Shown: positions 44,604 through 52,896, numbered from the stretch's first letter. The stretch is 64,000 nt of DNA from Pseudomonas anuradhapurensis (GCF_014269225.2 NZ_CP077097.1:5281001-5345000), one strand, 5' to 3'. Translations and numbers: made by a program. Notes: generated by a model from the sequence alone, not told the origin.

Positions 44604-46128
44604 GGCGCCAGGCCTTGCGCAATTTCAGCAAGGCCTCGGCAATCTCACCCTCCGGCACCGCCGCGAATCCAAGCACCAGTCCTGCCCGCTTATCCACAGG
44701 CTCGGTGCTGTCAGCGAGCCAGAAATTACTCAGCGGAGTCATCTCCACCCCCACACCTTCAGCCTTGGCTACCAGCTCTTGTTCCAGGGCTAAATTATCC
44801 ACAACCACCTTGACGTGCAGCCCGGCTGCCACTTCCGGCATGCTGCCCAAGCCCGGTATATCCACAGGCCAACCGGCCTTGAGCACGTTGCGTCGGCTCA
44901 AGGCCGCCTTGCGCATGCGCCGGATATGCCGCTGGAAATGCCCCCGTGCCATGAATTCGGCCATCACGCATTGGCTGCTGACCTCCGAGTGCCGCATCGC
45001 CAGTGCCCTGCCCTGGCTGAACGCCTGCGCCAGCGACGGCGGCAGCACCAGGTAGCCAAGGCGCAGTGCCGGGAAGGCGATCTTGCCGAATGTACCGACA
45101 TACAGCACCCGCCCATTCCGGTCGAGCGACGCCAGCGGAGCCAGGGGCGCGCCGCTGTAGCGATATTCGCCGTCATAGTCGTCTTCGATGATCCAGCCAC
45201 CGCTTCGCTCGGCCCAGGCCAGCAGTTCCAGGCGCCGCGCCAGGCTCATGGTCACCCCGGTCGGGTACTGGTGAGCCGGCGTGACATAGGCGAGCCGGCA
45301 ATCGGACAATTGCCCCAGCCAGCGGCAGTCCAAACCATCCTCGTCCACCGGCACGCCATGCAACCTGCCACCGGCCAACGCAAAGGCATGTCCCGCCGCC
45401 CGGTAACCTGGGTTTTCCACAGCCACACCGTCTCCCGGCTGCAACAGCAGCTGTGCACAAAGGCTGATCGCCTGCTGCGCACCACTGGTGATCACAATTT
45501 GTGCAGCTGTACAGCTCAACCCACGCGAGCTACGCAAGTAGGCGGCGACCAACTCGCGCAGTTGCGGCTCCCCTGCCGGGTCGCCATAACCGAGCTGCGC
45601 AGGCGCCGGGTTACGCCAGAAACCCGCCTGCAGCTTGGCCCACACGTCGAACGGGAACAAATCGAACGCCGGAATACCAAGCCGAAACGCTCGCGGCGCA
45701 CCACTTCTTGGCGGTAGCAAATGGTTATTTTCCAGGCGCCGCAAAGGCTCGCTGGCGCGTGGCTGGCTGGATAAATTTCCAGTACCTTCTACAAATTTTG
45801 TGGATAAACCTGTTGATAAACCACGGGATAACCCTGTGGATACTTGTGTGGATAGTTTAGGTAGCTGGCTGACATAGGTGCCATCACCTACCCGGCTTTC
45901 GATGAAGCCCTCGGCATACAGCTGGTCGTAGGCACGCACCACGCTGTTGCGTGACAGCGCCAGCATGGCAGCCAGATCGCGCGTAGCCGGCAGCCGCGTG
46001 CCGCTGCTCAGACGCCCGTCGAGCACCCGCGCACGCAGCGCCTGGTACAGCTGCTGGCTGAGCCCGCGGCGGCGATCCAGTACGATGCCGGCAGGGTCGA
46101 AGGGCAACACTAAAAGGCGCTCGGTCAT
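44590..46128 (-). CDS. MocR/PdxR-type PLP-dependent GntR regulator with DnaA-box repeat linker
   Basis: The 512-residue protein has an N-terminal GntR winged HTH (about residues 20-85, ATRDLAAMLALSRNSVVRAYDQL) and a C-terminal class I aminotransferase-like domain (from about 130), with the PLP lysine K349 in GTFGKIAFPALRLGY. MocR proteins sense PLP or amino compounds rather than catalyse transamination. The linker (residues 92-111) is a tandem tetrapeptide repeat of L/V-S-T-x encoded by 12-bp DnaA-box-like units, including rare TTA/CTA leucine codons. It is divergent from the PaiB-GNAT-GNAT operon and probably controls it. Confidence 0.93.
   Translation of the reverse strand: MTERLLVLPFDPAGIVLDRRRGLSQQLYQALRARVLDGRLSSGTRLPATRDLAAMLALSRNSVVRAYDQLYAEGFIESRVGDGTYVSQLPKLSTQVSTGLSRGLSTGLSTKFVEGTGNLSSQPRASEPLRRLENNHLLPPRSGAPRAFRLGIPAFDLFPFDVWAKLQAGFWRNPAPAQLGYGDPAGEPQLRELVAAYLRSSRGLSCTAAQIVITSGAQQAISLCAQLLLQPGDGVAVENPGYRAAGHAFALAGGRLHGVPVDEDGLDCRWLGQLSDCRLAYVTPAHQYPTGVTMSLARRLELLAWAERSGGWIIEDDYDGEYRYSGAPLAPLASLDRNGRVLYVGTFGKIAFPALRLGYLVLPPSLAQAFSQGRALAMRHSEVSSQCVMAEFMARGHFQRHIRRMRKAALSRRNVLKAGWPVDIPGLGSMPEVAAGLHVKVVVDNLALEQELVAKAEGVGVEMTPLSNFWLADSTEPVDKRAGLVLGFAAVPEGEIAEALLKLRKAWRPLRG
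45799..45855 (-). repeat. Tandem 12-bp array of five DnaA-box-like 9-mers
   Basis: On the + strand five units start at 45799, 45811, 45823, 45835 and 45847: TGTGGATAA (exact), TGTTGATAA, ACGGGATAA, TGTGGATAC and TGTGGATAG. Period is exactly 12 bp. It is inside the MocR gene, and all units point the same way. The third unit has three mismatches. Confidence 0.9.
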
Positions 46129-46163
46129 GGCATTGGACCTATCAGAACAGCCAGCAATGGCTC

Positions 46164-46192
46164 TTACATGGAACCAATAGCCTGCCTAGGAT
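46164..46192 (+). promoter_or_regulatory. Candidate promoter of paiB operon with MocR-type inverted sites
   Basis: TTACAT (46164-46169) and TAGGAT (46187-46192) are 17 bp apart, 26 bp before paiB. An inverted pair ATTGGACC (46132-46139) and GGAACCAAT (46170-46178) lies in the same divergent gap and could bind the MocR regulator. Confidence 0.4.
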
Positions 46193-46218
46193 GGCGTCAT
46201 TGCACAAGGAAACCGGGC

Positions 46219-46848
46219 ATGTACAACAGCAAACCCCACCAGGAACACGACCTTGGTCGCCTGTACCAGCACATGCATGACACCCGCCTGGCCATACTGG
46301 TCAGCCATGGCGAGCAAGGCCTGCTGGCTACCCACCTGCCGGTGTTGATCGATACCAGTGAAGGCGAGTTCGGCACGGTCTATGCCCATTTGGCCCGGGC
46401 CAACCACCAATGGCAGGACCTGGCACAAGGTGCCGAGGCCTTGCTGGTGTTTCCCGGCGCCGATGCCTATGTCAGCCCCGGTTATTACCCAAGCAAGGCC
46501 GAGAACCCCAAGGTGGTCCCCACCTGGAACTACCTGGCCGTGCATGCCTACGGCACGGCCGAGGTGCTGCACGATGGCCCGGCGCTGCTGGCTATCGTCA
46601 GCCGCCTGACCGAACGCCACGAACAAGGCCGCACCGAACCGTGGAAGGTCGCTGACGCCCCGGCCGACTATATCGACGGCATGCTCCGTGCCATTGTCGG
46701 CATCCGTGTGCCCATCGCTCGCCTGCAAGGCGCGCGCAAGCTCAGCCAGAACCGCTCGGCGCAAGACATTGCCGGGGTGCGTGAAGGCCTGGGCGCCAGC
46801 CCGGACTATCTGGATAACCAACTCGCAGCGCACATGCGCCCACTCTGA
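46219..46848 (+). CDS. PaiB family FMN-binding protein
   Basis: From the ATG at 46219 the product is 209 residues and matches the PaiB/FMN-binding split-barrel family: LVSHGEQGLLATHLPVLID, the AEALLVFPGADAYVSPGYYPSK segment, and VPTWNYLAVHAYG. PaiB was described as a negative regulator of sporulation and degradative enzymes in Bacillus, but most members are uncharacterised flavin-binding proteins. AAGGA lies 9 nt upstream. It is followed by two acetyltransferase genes (12 bp and then 7 bp gaps), forming an operon with a divergent MocR regulator. Confidence 0.9.
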   Translation: MYNSKPHQEHDLGRLYQHMHDTRLAILVSHGEQGLLATHLPVLIDTSEGEFGTVYAHLARANHQWQDLAQGAEALLVFPGADAYVSPGYYPSKAENPKVVPTWNYLAVHAYGTAEVLHDGPALLAIVSRLTERHEQGRTEPWKVADAPADYIDGMLRAIVGIRVPIARLQGARKLSQNRSAQDIAGVREGLGASPDYLDNQLAAHMRPL

Positions 46849-46860
46849 AGGAACAGCCTC

Positions 46861-47307
46861 ATGCCCAGTGTTACCCTGCGCCCCGTCACTGCCCAAGACC
46901 ACGCTGCCTGGCTTGCCCTGTGGCACGCCTATCTGCGCTTCTATAAATCCGAACTGACCGATGAGGTGAGCCTGAGCACCTGGCAGCGCCTGCTCGACCC
47001 CAACGAGCCGACCCATTCAGCCTTGGCCTGGGTCGATGGCAAGGCGGTTGGCATGGTCAACTTCATCTACCATCGGACCAACTGGAGTATCGGCAATGCC
47101 TGCTACCTGCAGGACCTGTACGTGGACAGCACGCAGCGTGGCCTGGGCATCGGCCGCCAATTGATCGAGCACGTCTATGCTGCAGCCGAGGCTGAAAAAT
47201 GCAGCAAGGTGTACTGGGTGACCCACGAAACCAACGCCACCGCCATCAGCCTGTACCAGCAGGTTGCCGAGCGCTCGGGCTTTATCCAATTCCGTAAAGA
47301 GTTGTAA
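46861..47307 (+). CDS. GNAT family N-acetyltransferase
   Basis: The 148-residue protein is a single GNAT domain. Motif A is LYVDSTQRGLGIGRQLIEHV (about residues 85-104), giving the acetyl-CoA pyrophosphate loop R/QxxGxG/A (here QRGLGIG). GAAGGAACAG precedes the ATG. It lies in the paiB operon. The acetyl acceptor is unknown; a link to PaiA-type polyamine acetyltransferases, which pair with PaiB in Bacillus, is possible but unproven. Confidence 0.88.
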   Translation: MPSVTLRPVTAQDHAAWLALWHAYLRFYKSELTDEVSLSTWQRLLDPNEPTHSALAWVDGKAVGMVNFIYHRTNWSIGNACYLQDLYVDSTQRGLGIGRQLIEHVYAAAEAEKCSKVYWVTHETNATAISLYQQVAERSGFIQFRKEL

Positions 47308-47314
47308 GCCGAAC

Positions 47315-47986
47315 ATGAACGACGCATTGAACTGGAAGCCCGCCGCTACGCCGCGGGCCGAGCCCATCGAAGGCCGCTTTATCCGTCTGCAAAAGCTCGA
47401 CCCGGCGCGCCATGGCAACGACCTCTGGCAGATGCTGCAAGGTCCGGCTGCCGACCCTGCCCTGTGGGACTACCTGCCCTATGGGCCGTTTGCCGAACGT
47501 GCTGCCTTCGACCGCTGGCTGGAAGGTAATGCTGCCGGCCGCGATCCGCTGTTCTATACCGTGATCGACCGCAACAACGGCCAGGCCCAGGGCATCCTCA
47601 GCCTGATGTCGATGGTGCCCGAGCACGGCCGCATCGAAATCGGCCACGTCGCCTTCGGTGCCGCCATGCAGCGCACGCCCAAGGGCACCGAGGCGGTGTA
47701 CTTGCTTGGCAAGCTGGCCTTTGAACTGGGCAATCGCCGGCTGGAATGGAAGTGCAACAACGCCAACGCCCGCTCCAAGCGCGCGGCGGAGCGGTTTGGT
47801 TTTGTCTACGAAGGGGTGTTCCGCAAGCACCTGGTGGTAAAGGACCATAACCGTGATACCGCCTGGTACTCGGTTACCGACGATGAGTGGCCGGCGTTGG
47901 CTGCCGGATTCGAACGCTGGTTGAGCGAGGAAAACCAGCTGCCGACAGGCCAGGTAAAAACGCTGGAGGCCTGTCGCAAAGGCTGA
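47315..47986 (+). CDS. GNAT family N-acetyltransferase, RimJ/RimL-like
   Basis: From the ATG at 47315 the product is 223 residues with an Acetyltransf_3 domain: EGRFIRLQKLDPARH at the N-terminus, IEIGHVAFGAAMQRTPKGTEA (about residues 108-128) and RLEWKCNNANARSKRAAERFGFVYEGVFRKH typical of the family. RimJ/RimL relatives acetylate ribosomal proteins or small molecules; this one's target is unknown. It is the last gene of the paiB operon. Confidence 0.88.
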   Translation: MNDALNWKPAATPRAEPIEGRFIRLQKLDPARHGNDLWQMLQGPAADPALWDYLPYGPFAERAAFDRWLEGNAAGRDPLFYTVIDRNNGQAQGILSLMSMVPEHGRIEIGHVAFGAAMQRTPKGTEAVYLLGKLAFELGNRRLEWKCNNANARSKRAAERFGFVYEGVFRKHLVVKDHNRDTAWYSVTDDEWPALAAGFERWLSEENQLPTGQVKTLEACRKG

Positions 47987-48082
47987 GGGTTGTGCTGTAG
48001 CAGCCGGCTTCTGCGCGGGTGGACCCGCCCCCTTGGGCGTCACCCGCCTTGAGCCCTGTGATTGGCCTGGGGCCCCACAGTT

Positions 48083-48108
48083 AAAAAAAAGGGGAGCATC
48101 CGCTCCCC
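48083..48108 (-). terminator. Intrinsic terminator of pycA-oadA
   Basis: On the - strand GGGGAGC and GCTCCCC form a short stem, followed by eight T residues (48090-48083). It is 32 bp beyond the oadA stop. Confidence 0.92.
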
Positions 48109-48140
48109 AGAGGTTAACCGCTTGTAGATGAAGGCTTATC

Positions 48141-49949
48141 TCAGCCTTCGATCTCGATCAGGATCTCGCCCGGGGTCACGCGGTCGCCCTTGGCCACGTG
48201 AATGGCCACGACCTTGCCGGCGATGGCCGCCTGCACTTCGGTTTCCATCTTCATGGCTTCGGTGATCAGCACGGCTTGGCCGACCTTGACCATGTCGCCT
48301 TCCTTGACCAGCACATCGACGATGTTGCCAGGCATGGTGGTGCTGACGTGGCCCGGGGCGCTGGCCTGCTTGCGCTTGCTGCTGCCGCCACCAACGAATT
48401 CGTTGAGCGGCTCGAACACCACCTCTTCCGGCATGCCGTCGATCGACAGGTAGAAGTGACGCTTGCCTTCGGCCTTCACCCCTACGCCAGTGATGTCGAC
48501 ACGGTAGGTTTCGCCGTGCACGTCGATGACGAACTCGGTCGGCACGCCTTCGCCGCTATGGGACGCTACTGCGCCCGCCTCAGGAATTGGCAGCAGCACT
48601 TCAGGCGTCAGGGTGCCGGCTTCGCGCTCCTCGAGGAACTTGCGGCCAATGTCCGGGAACATGGCGAAGGTCAGCACATCTTCTTCACAACGCGCCAAGG
48701 CACCGATGTCGGCACGCAGCTTGGCCATTTCCGGCTTCAGCAGGTCGGCCGGGCGTACGTCGATCACTTCTTCGCTGCCGATCGCCTGGCGACGCAGCTG
48801 CTCGTTGACTACACCCGGGGCCTTGCCGTAGCCGCCTTGCAGGTACAGCTTCACCTCGTTGGTGATGGTCTTGTAACGTTCGCCAGCCAGCACGTTGAAG
48901 AACGCCTGGGTACCGACGATCTGCGAGGTCGGGGTCACCAGCGGCGGGAAACCGAGGTCTTCACGCACACGCGGGATCTCTGCCAGCACTTCGTTCATGC
49001 GGTTGAGCGCGCCCTGCTCCTTGAGCTGGTTGGCCAGGTTGGAAATCATGCCGCCCGGCACCTGGTTGACCTGCACGCGGGTGTCCACGGCGGTGAACTC
49101 GCTCTCGAACTGGTGGTACTTCTTGCGCACGGCATAGAAGTACAGGCCGATTTCCTGCAGCAGTTCCAGGTCCAGGCCAGTGTCGAACTCGCTGCCCTTG
49201 AGCGCGGCAACCATCGACTCGGTGCCGGGGTGGCTGGTGCCCCAGGCGAAGCTGGAAATGGCGGTGTCGATGTGGTCGGCACCGTTCTCCACGGCCTTCA
49301 GCTGGCACATCGCGGCCAGGCCGGCAGTGTCGTGGGAGTGGATGAACACCGGCAGCGACTGCTCGGCCTTCAGCGCCTTGACCAGTTCGCCGGTGGCGTA
49401 AGGGGTCAGCAGGCCGGCCATGTCCTTGATCGCCACCGAGTCGCAACCCATGGCTTCCATCTGCTTGGCCTGGTTGACGAAGGCTTCGATGGTATGCACC
49501 GGGCTGGTGGTATAGGCGATGGTGCCCTGGGCGTGTTTGCCGGCAGCCTTGACCGCCTCGATGGCCACGCGCAGGTTACGCACGTCGTTCATGGCGTCGA
49601 AAATGCGGAACACGTCGATGCCGTTGACGGCGGCCTTGGCGACGAAGGCCTTGACCACGTCGTCGCTGTAGTGGCGGTAGCCCAGCAGGTTCTGGCCACG
49701 CAGCAGCATTTGCAGGCGGGTGTTGGGCAACGCTGCGCGCAGCTTGCGCAGGCGCTCCCACGGGTCTTCTTTCAGGAAGCGCACGCAGGCGTCGAAGGTG
49801 GCGCCGCCCCAGACTTCCAGCGACCAGTAGCCGACCTTGTCGAGCTTGTCGCAGATCGGCAGCATGTCTTCGGTACGCATGCGGGTGGCCAGCAGGGACT
49901 GGTGGGCGTCGCGCAGGATCGTGTCGGTTACGTGAATTTTCTTGGACAT
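48141..49949 (-). CDS. oadA: Pyruvate carboxylase subunit B / oxaloacetate decarboxylase alpha-like
   Basis: The 602-residue protein has an N-terminal carboxyltransferase TIM barrel (DTILRDAHQSLLATRMRTEDM, zinc and pyruvate site) and a C-terminal biotin carrier domain with the biotinylated K567 in TEAMKMETEV. A Ser/Lys/Gln linker (GGGSSKRKQASAPG) joins them. With PycA it forms the two-subunit pyruvate carboxylase found in Pseudomonas, refilling oxaloacetate. No oadB/oadG (Na+ pump) genes are adjacent, so the carboxylase role is likelier than the decarboxylase. Start is the ATG at 49949, 11 bp after the pycA stop. Confidence 0.94.
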   Translation of the reverse strand: MSKKIHVTDTILRDAHQSLLATRMRTEDMLPICDKLDKVGYWSLEVWGGATFDACVRFLKEDPWERLRKLRAALPNTRLQMLLRGQNLLGYRHYSDDVVKAFVAKAAVNGIDVFRIFDAMNDVRNLRVAIEAVKAAGKHAQGTIAYTTSPVHTIEAFVNQAKQMEAMGCDSVAIKDMAGLLTPYATGELVKALKAEQSLPVFIHSHDTAGLAAMCQLKAVENGADHIDTAISSFAWGTSHPGTESMVAALKGSEFDTGLDLELLQEIGLYFYAVRKKYHQFESEFTAVDTRVQVNQVPGGMISNLANQLKEQGALNRMNEVLAEIPRVREDLGFPPLVTPTSQIVGTQAFFNVLAGERYKTITNEVKLYLQGGYGKAPGVVNEQLRRQAIGSEEVIDVRPADLLKPEMAKLRADIGALARCEEDVLTFAMFPDIGRKFLEEREAGTLTPEVLLPIPEAGAVASHSGEGVPTEFVIDVHGETYRVDITGVGVKAEGKRHFYLSIDGMPEEVVFEPLNEFVGGGSSKRKQASAPGHVSTTMPGNIVDVLVKEGDMVKVGQAVLITEAMKMETEVQAAIAGKVVAIHVAKGDRVTPGEILIEIEG

Positions 49950-49960
49950 TATGGGATTCC

Positions 49961-51376
49961 TCACAGGCCTGCGTGGGCGGCGATGGCGGCGGCGATGGCC
50001 AGGGCCAGCTCTTCGGGTTTGCGCTTGATCGAGTAGTTGGTCAGTTCGGGGTGGCTTTCGACGAAGCTGGTATTGAACTGGCCGCTACGGAATTCGGGAT
50101 TGCGCAGGATTTCCTGATAGTACGCGGCAGTGGTCTTCACCCCTTGCACGCGCATGTCGTCCAGGGCCCGCAGGCCGCGGTCCATGGCTTCTTCCCAGGT
50201 CAACGCCCAGACCACCAGCTTCAGGCACATGGAGTCATAGAACGGTGGAATGGTGTAGCCGGTATAGATCGCCGTATCGGTACGCACGCCCGGGCCGCCG
50301 GGGGCGTAGTAGCGGGTGATCTTGCCGAAGCTGGGCAGGAAGTTGTTCTTCGGGTCTTCGGCGTTGATCCGGAACTGCAGCGCGTAGCCGCGGTGCTGGA
50401 TGTCTTCCTGCTTCACCGACAGTGGCAGGCCCGAGGCAATGCGGATCTGCTCACGGACAATATCGATACCGGTGATTTCCTCGGTGATGGTGTGCTCCAC
50501 CTGCACCCGGGTGTTCATTTCCATGAAGTACACCTCGCCATCGGCGAGCAGGAACTCCACGGTACCGGCGTTCTCGTAGTTCACCGCCTTGGCGGCACGT
50601 ACCGCGAGGTCACCGATGTAGGCACGCTGCTCGGGGGTGAGCTGCGGGCTTGGGGCGATCTCGATGAGCTTCTGGTTACGCCGCTGGATCGAGCAGTCGC
50701 GCTCGAACAGGTGCACCACGTTGCCGAAGCTGTCACCGAGGATCTGCGCCTCGATATGCTTGGGGTTGACGATGCACTTTTCCAGGAACACCTCGGCCGA
50801 ACCGAAGGCCTTGGTGGCTTCGGAGATGACCCGTGGGAAGTTCTGTTCCAGTTCTTCGCGGCTGTTGCAACGGCGAATACCCCGACCGCCGCCACCAGAG
50901 GTGGCCTTGAGCATGACCGGGTAACCGATGCGGTCACCTTCCCTCAGGGCTTCGTGGATATCGGCAACGTTACCCTCGGTGCCGGGGGTCACCGGCACGC
51001 CGGCAGCGATCATGGTACGGCGTGCTTCGGTCTTGTCGCCCATGCGGCGAATGACATCGGCGGCCGGGCCGATGAACTTGATCCCGCGTTCGGCGCAGAT
51101 CTCCGCCAGCTCGGCGTTTTCCGAGAGGAAACCGTAGCCCGGGTGCAAGGCATCACAGCCGGTTTCCACAGCCAGGTTGACCAACTTGCGCGGGTTCAGG
51201 TAACCGGCCAGCGGCTCGGCACCGATGCTGTGGGCTTCGTCGGCGCGCTTGACGTGCAGCGCATGCCGGTCGGCATCGGAATAGATCGCTACCGAGCGAA
51301 TGCCCATCTCGGCGCAGGCACGCACGATGCGCACTGCGATTTCACCTCGGTTGGCGATCAGGATTTTTTTTATCAC
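49961..51376 (-). CDS. pycA: Pyruvate carboxylase biotin carboxylase subunit A
   Basis: The 471-residue protein is a biotin carboxylase of the ATP-grasp superfamily: ILIANRGEIAVRIVRAC at the N-terminus, glycine-rich KATSGGGGRGI near residue 160, and the catalytic EMNTRVQVEHTITEEITGIDIV. It carboxylates the biotin on OadA using ATP and bicarbonate. The start is a GTG at 51376. It is separated from oadA by 11 bp. Without a fatty acid synthesis partner nearby, it serves pyruvate rather than acetyl-CoA carboxylase. Confidence 0.94.
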   Translation of the reverse strand: MIKKILIANRGEIAVRIVRACAEMGIRSVAIYSDADRHALHVKRADEAHSIGAEPLAGYLNPRKLVNLAVETGCDALHPGYGFLSENAELAEICAERGIKFIGPAADVIRRMGDKTEARRTMIAAGVPVTPGTEGNVADIHEALREGDRIGYPVMLKATSGGGGRGIRRCNSREELEQNFPRVISEATKAFGSAEVFLEKCIVNPKHIEAQILGDSFGNVVHLFERDCSIQRRNQKLIEIAPSPQLTPEQRAYIGDLAVRAAKAVNYENAGTVEFLLADGEVYFMEMNTRVQVEHTITEEITGIDIVREQIRIASGLPLSVKQEDIQHRGYALQFRINAEDPKNNFLPSFGKITRYYAPGGPGVRTDTAIYTGYTIPPFYDSMCLKLVVWALTWEEAMDRGLRALDDMRVQGVKTTAAYYQEILRNPEFRSGQFNTSFVESHPELTNYSIKRKPEELALAIAAAIAAHAGL

Positions 51377-51565
51377 TGGAGTCTTCCCAAAGCCGTAGGA
51401 ACAGTCGAGCCGGTTCTACCGGTCGGCGCGTGACCAGGCGTCGCTGGCCAGTCGCACATTCACCCTAGCGCTGTGGGTCGATAAACAAAAATCAATATTT
51501 GTTAGACGCTGTATTAGTAAAAGCTTATGGTGCGGTAACAAGGTATTGCCGAAGGGCGGGCTAAA

Positions 51566-52528
51566 ATGCGTAAGTCATTGATGCGTATGACATTGCGTCA
51601 ACTACAGATCTTCAACGAGGTGTGCGATTTGCGCTCGTACAGCCGCGCTGCGGAAGAGATGGCGCTGACACAACCCGCCGTTAGTCTACAGATCCGTCAA
51701 CTCGAAGAGCTGATCGGCCAGCCGCTGTTCGAGTACGTAGGCAAGAAGCTCTACCTGACCGAAGCGGCCGAAGCCCTGCAACGTGCCAGCCGCGACATAT
51801 TCGGCCGCCTGGAGAGCCTGGACATGCAGCTGTCGGATATGCAGGGCTCACTCCAGGGGCAACTGAAACTGGCGATCGAGTCCAGCGCCAAATACTTCGT
51901 GCCACACCTGTTCGCCGCCTTCAAGCAGCGTCACCCGGAGGTCAACCTGACCCTGACCGTGGTCAACCGTGCCCAGGCCATCCGCCGCCTTTCGGACAAC
52001 CGCGACGACCTGATCATCATGTCCATGGTGCCGCAGGACATGGGCCTGGAGTTTCTGCCGTTCCTCAACAACCCGATCGTCGCGGTGGCGCCACCCGAGC
52101 ATCCGCTGTGCAAACTGGAACGACTGCGCCTGCAGGATCTGGAACCTCATACGCTGCTGGTCCGCGAACAAGGTTCAGGTACGCGCAAGGCCTGCGAGGA
52201 GTACTTCAAGGACAAGCGTGTGCACTTCACCCAGACCCTGGAAGTGGCCTCGGCCGACGCCCAGCGTGAATGCGTGATCGCCGGCCTGGGTATTGCCCTG
52301 CTCACCCGCCATGCAGTCAACCTCGAGCTGGCCACCGGTGTGCTGAAGGAGCTGCCGGTAGAGGAGCTACCGCTGTACCGCAGCTGGTGCGTGGTGCAGT
52401 CCAAGGCCAAACGGCAGTCGCCGGTTGCCTTGGCCTTCCTGGCGTTCATCCGCAGCGAACGTGCGCTGATCAGCGGCCTGGTTGAGCGTTTTTCGGGGAA
52501 ATTGCCGTCGACGCCTGCCAAACCGTGA
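51566..52528 (+). CDS. pycR: LysR-family regulator of pyruvate carboxylase
   Basis: The 320-residue LysR protein has an HTH in DLRSYSRAAEEMALTQPAVSLQIRQ and an effector domain with ESSAKYFVPHLF and GLGIALLTRHAV. It is divergent from pycA-oadA across 189 bp, matching PycR in P. aeruginosa, which regulates pycA. The start at 51566 gives the seven residues MRKSLMR before a second in-frame ATG at 51587; either may be used. The effector is not known. Its 3' end overlaps a small gene on the opposite strand by 59 bp. Confidence 0.88.
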   Translation: MRKSLMRMTLRQLQIFNEVCDLRSYSRAAEEMALTQPAVSLQIRQLEELIGQPLFEYVGKKLYLTEAAEALQRASRDIFGRLESLDMQLSDMQGSLQGQLKLAIESSAKYFVPHLFAAFKQRHPEVNLTLTVVNRAQAIRRLSDNRDDLIIMSMVPQDMGLEFLPFLNNPIVAVAPPEHPLCKLERLRLQDLEPHTLLVREQGSGTRKACEEYFKDKRVHFTQTLEVASADAQRECVIAGLGIALLTRHAVNLELATGVLKELPVEELPLYRSWCVVQSKAKRQSPVALAFLAFIRSERALISGLVERFSGKLPSTPAKP

Positions 52529-52688
52529 GGTCTTGCAACTCGGGGTAGTCCACCAGGTCGCGCAGTAGTTGACGTTGGTCGCAGTAGCTTTCGATCGCGC
52601 GGCGGTATTCCATGCGGCGCTGATCCTTTTCCTGCTGCTTGCGAGCCTTGGCGCTGGGTTGGTAAGTACCGTCGTAATCACGAGCCAT
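52470..52688 (-). CDS. Small basic hypothetical protein
   Basis: A 72-residue protein with a charged, glutamine- and arginine-rich N-terminal half (ARKQQEKDQRRMEYRRAIES) followed by a helical stretch (QRQLLRDLVDYPELQDL). It has no signal peptide and no recognised domain. GGAG lies 7 nt before the ATG at 52688, which supports translation. Its 3' end overlaps the pycR end by 59 bp on the opposite strand. A family of similar small Pseudomonas proteins is remembered but not verified. Confidence 0.65.
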   Translation of the reverse strand: MARDYDGTYQPSAKARKQQEKDQRRMEYRRAIESYCDQRQLLRDLVDYPELQDLTVWQASTAISPKNAQPGR

Positions 52689-52766
52689 TGCCTGTCTCCC
52701 AGATAGGATGCGGGAGTTTCAGACTGGCCTTGGTGGTTTACGGTTTGACTGTGGAATGGTGACAAA

Positions 52767-52784
52767 ACAGTGAAATTTCACTGT
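52767..52784. promoter_or_regulatory. Perfect 18-bp palindrome, candidate operator
   Basis: ACAGTGAAATTTCACTGT reads the same on both strands. It lies about 80 bp upstream of the small hypothetical gene and next to a REP pair. No cognate regulator is identified. Confidence 0.5.
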
Positions 52785-52788
52785 CTGT

Positions 52789-52888
52789 ACCGGCCCATTC
52801 GCGGGCTTGCCCGCTCCCACAGGTACTGCGCACTTTTTGAAATCGGCGCAATCCCAGTGGGAGCGGGCAAGCCCGCGAAGAGGCCGGT
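52789..52888. repeat. Paired REP element (GCGGGC type)
   Basis: Inverted copies at 52789-52823 (CGCGGGCTTGCCCGCTCCCA core) and 52852-52888 lie just beyond the HexR-like gene's stop. Confidence 0.88.
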
Positions 52889-52896
52889 GCAGGCGT

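Noticed and set aside
45799..45855. Reading the 12-bp array as a CRISPR or a variable-number surface repeat
   Set aside because: No spacers and only 12-bp period; encoded protein is a cytoplasmic regulator.
48000..48060. GCGGGTGGACCCGC palindrome after the second GNAT gene
   Set aside because: Only a fragment of a REP-like core with no partner; not strong enough to list.
48198..50036. 612-codon frame opposite oadA
   Set aside because: Shadow of oadA; composition typical of an antisense frame.
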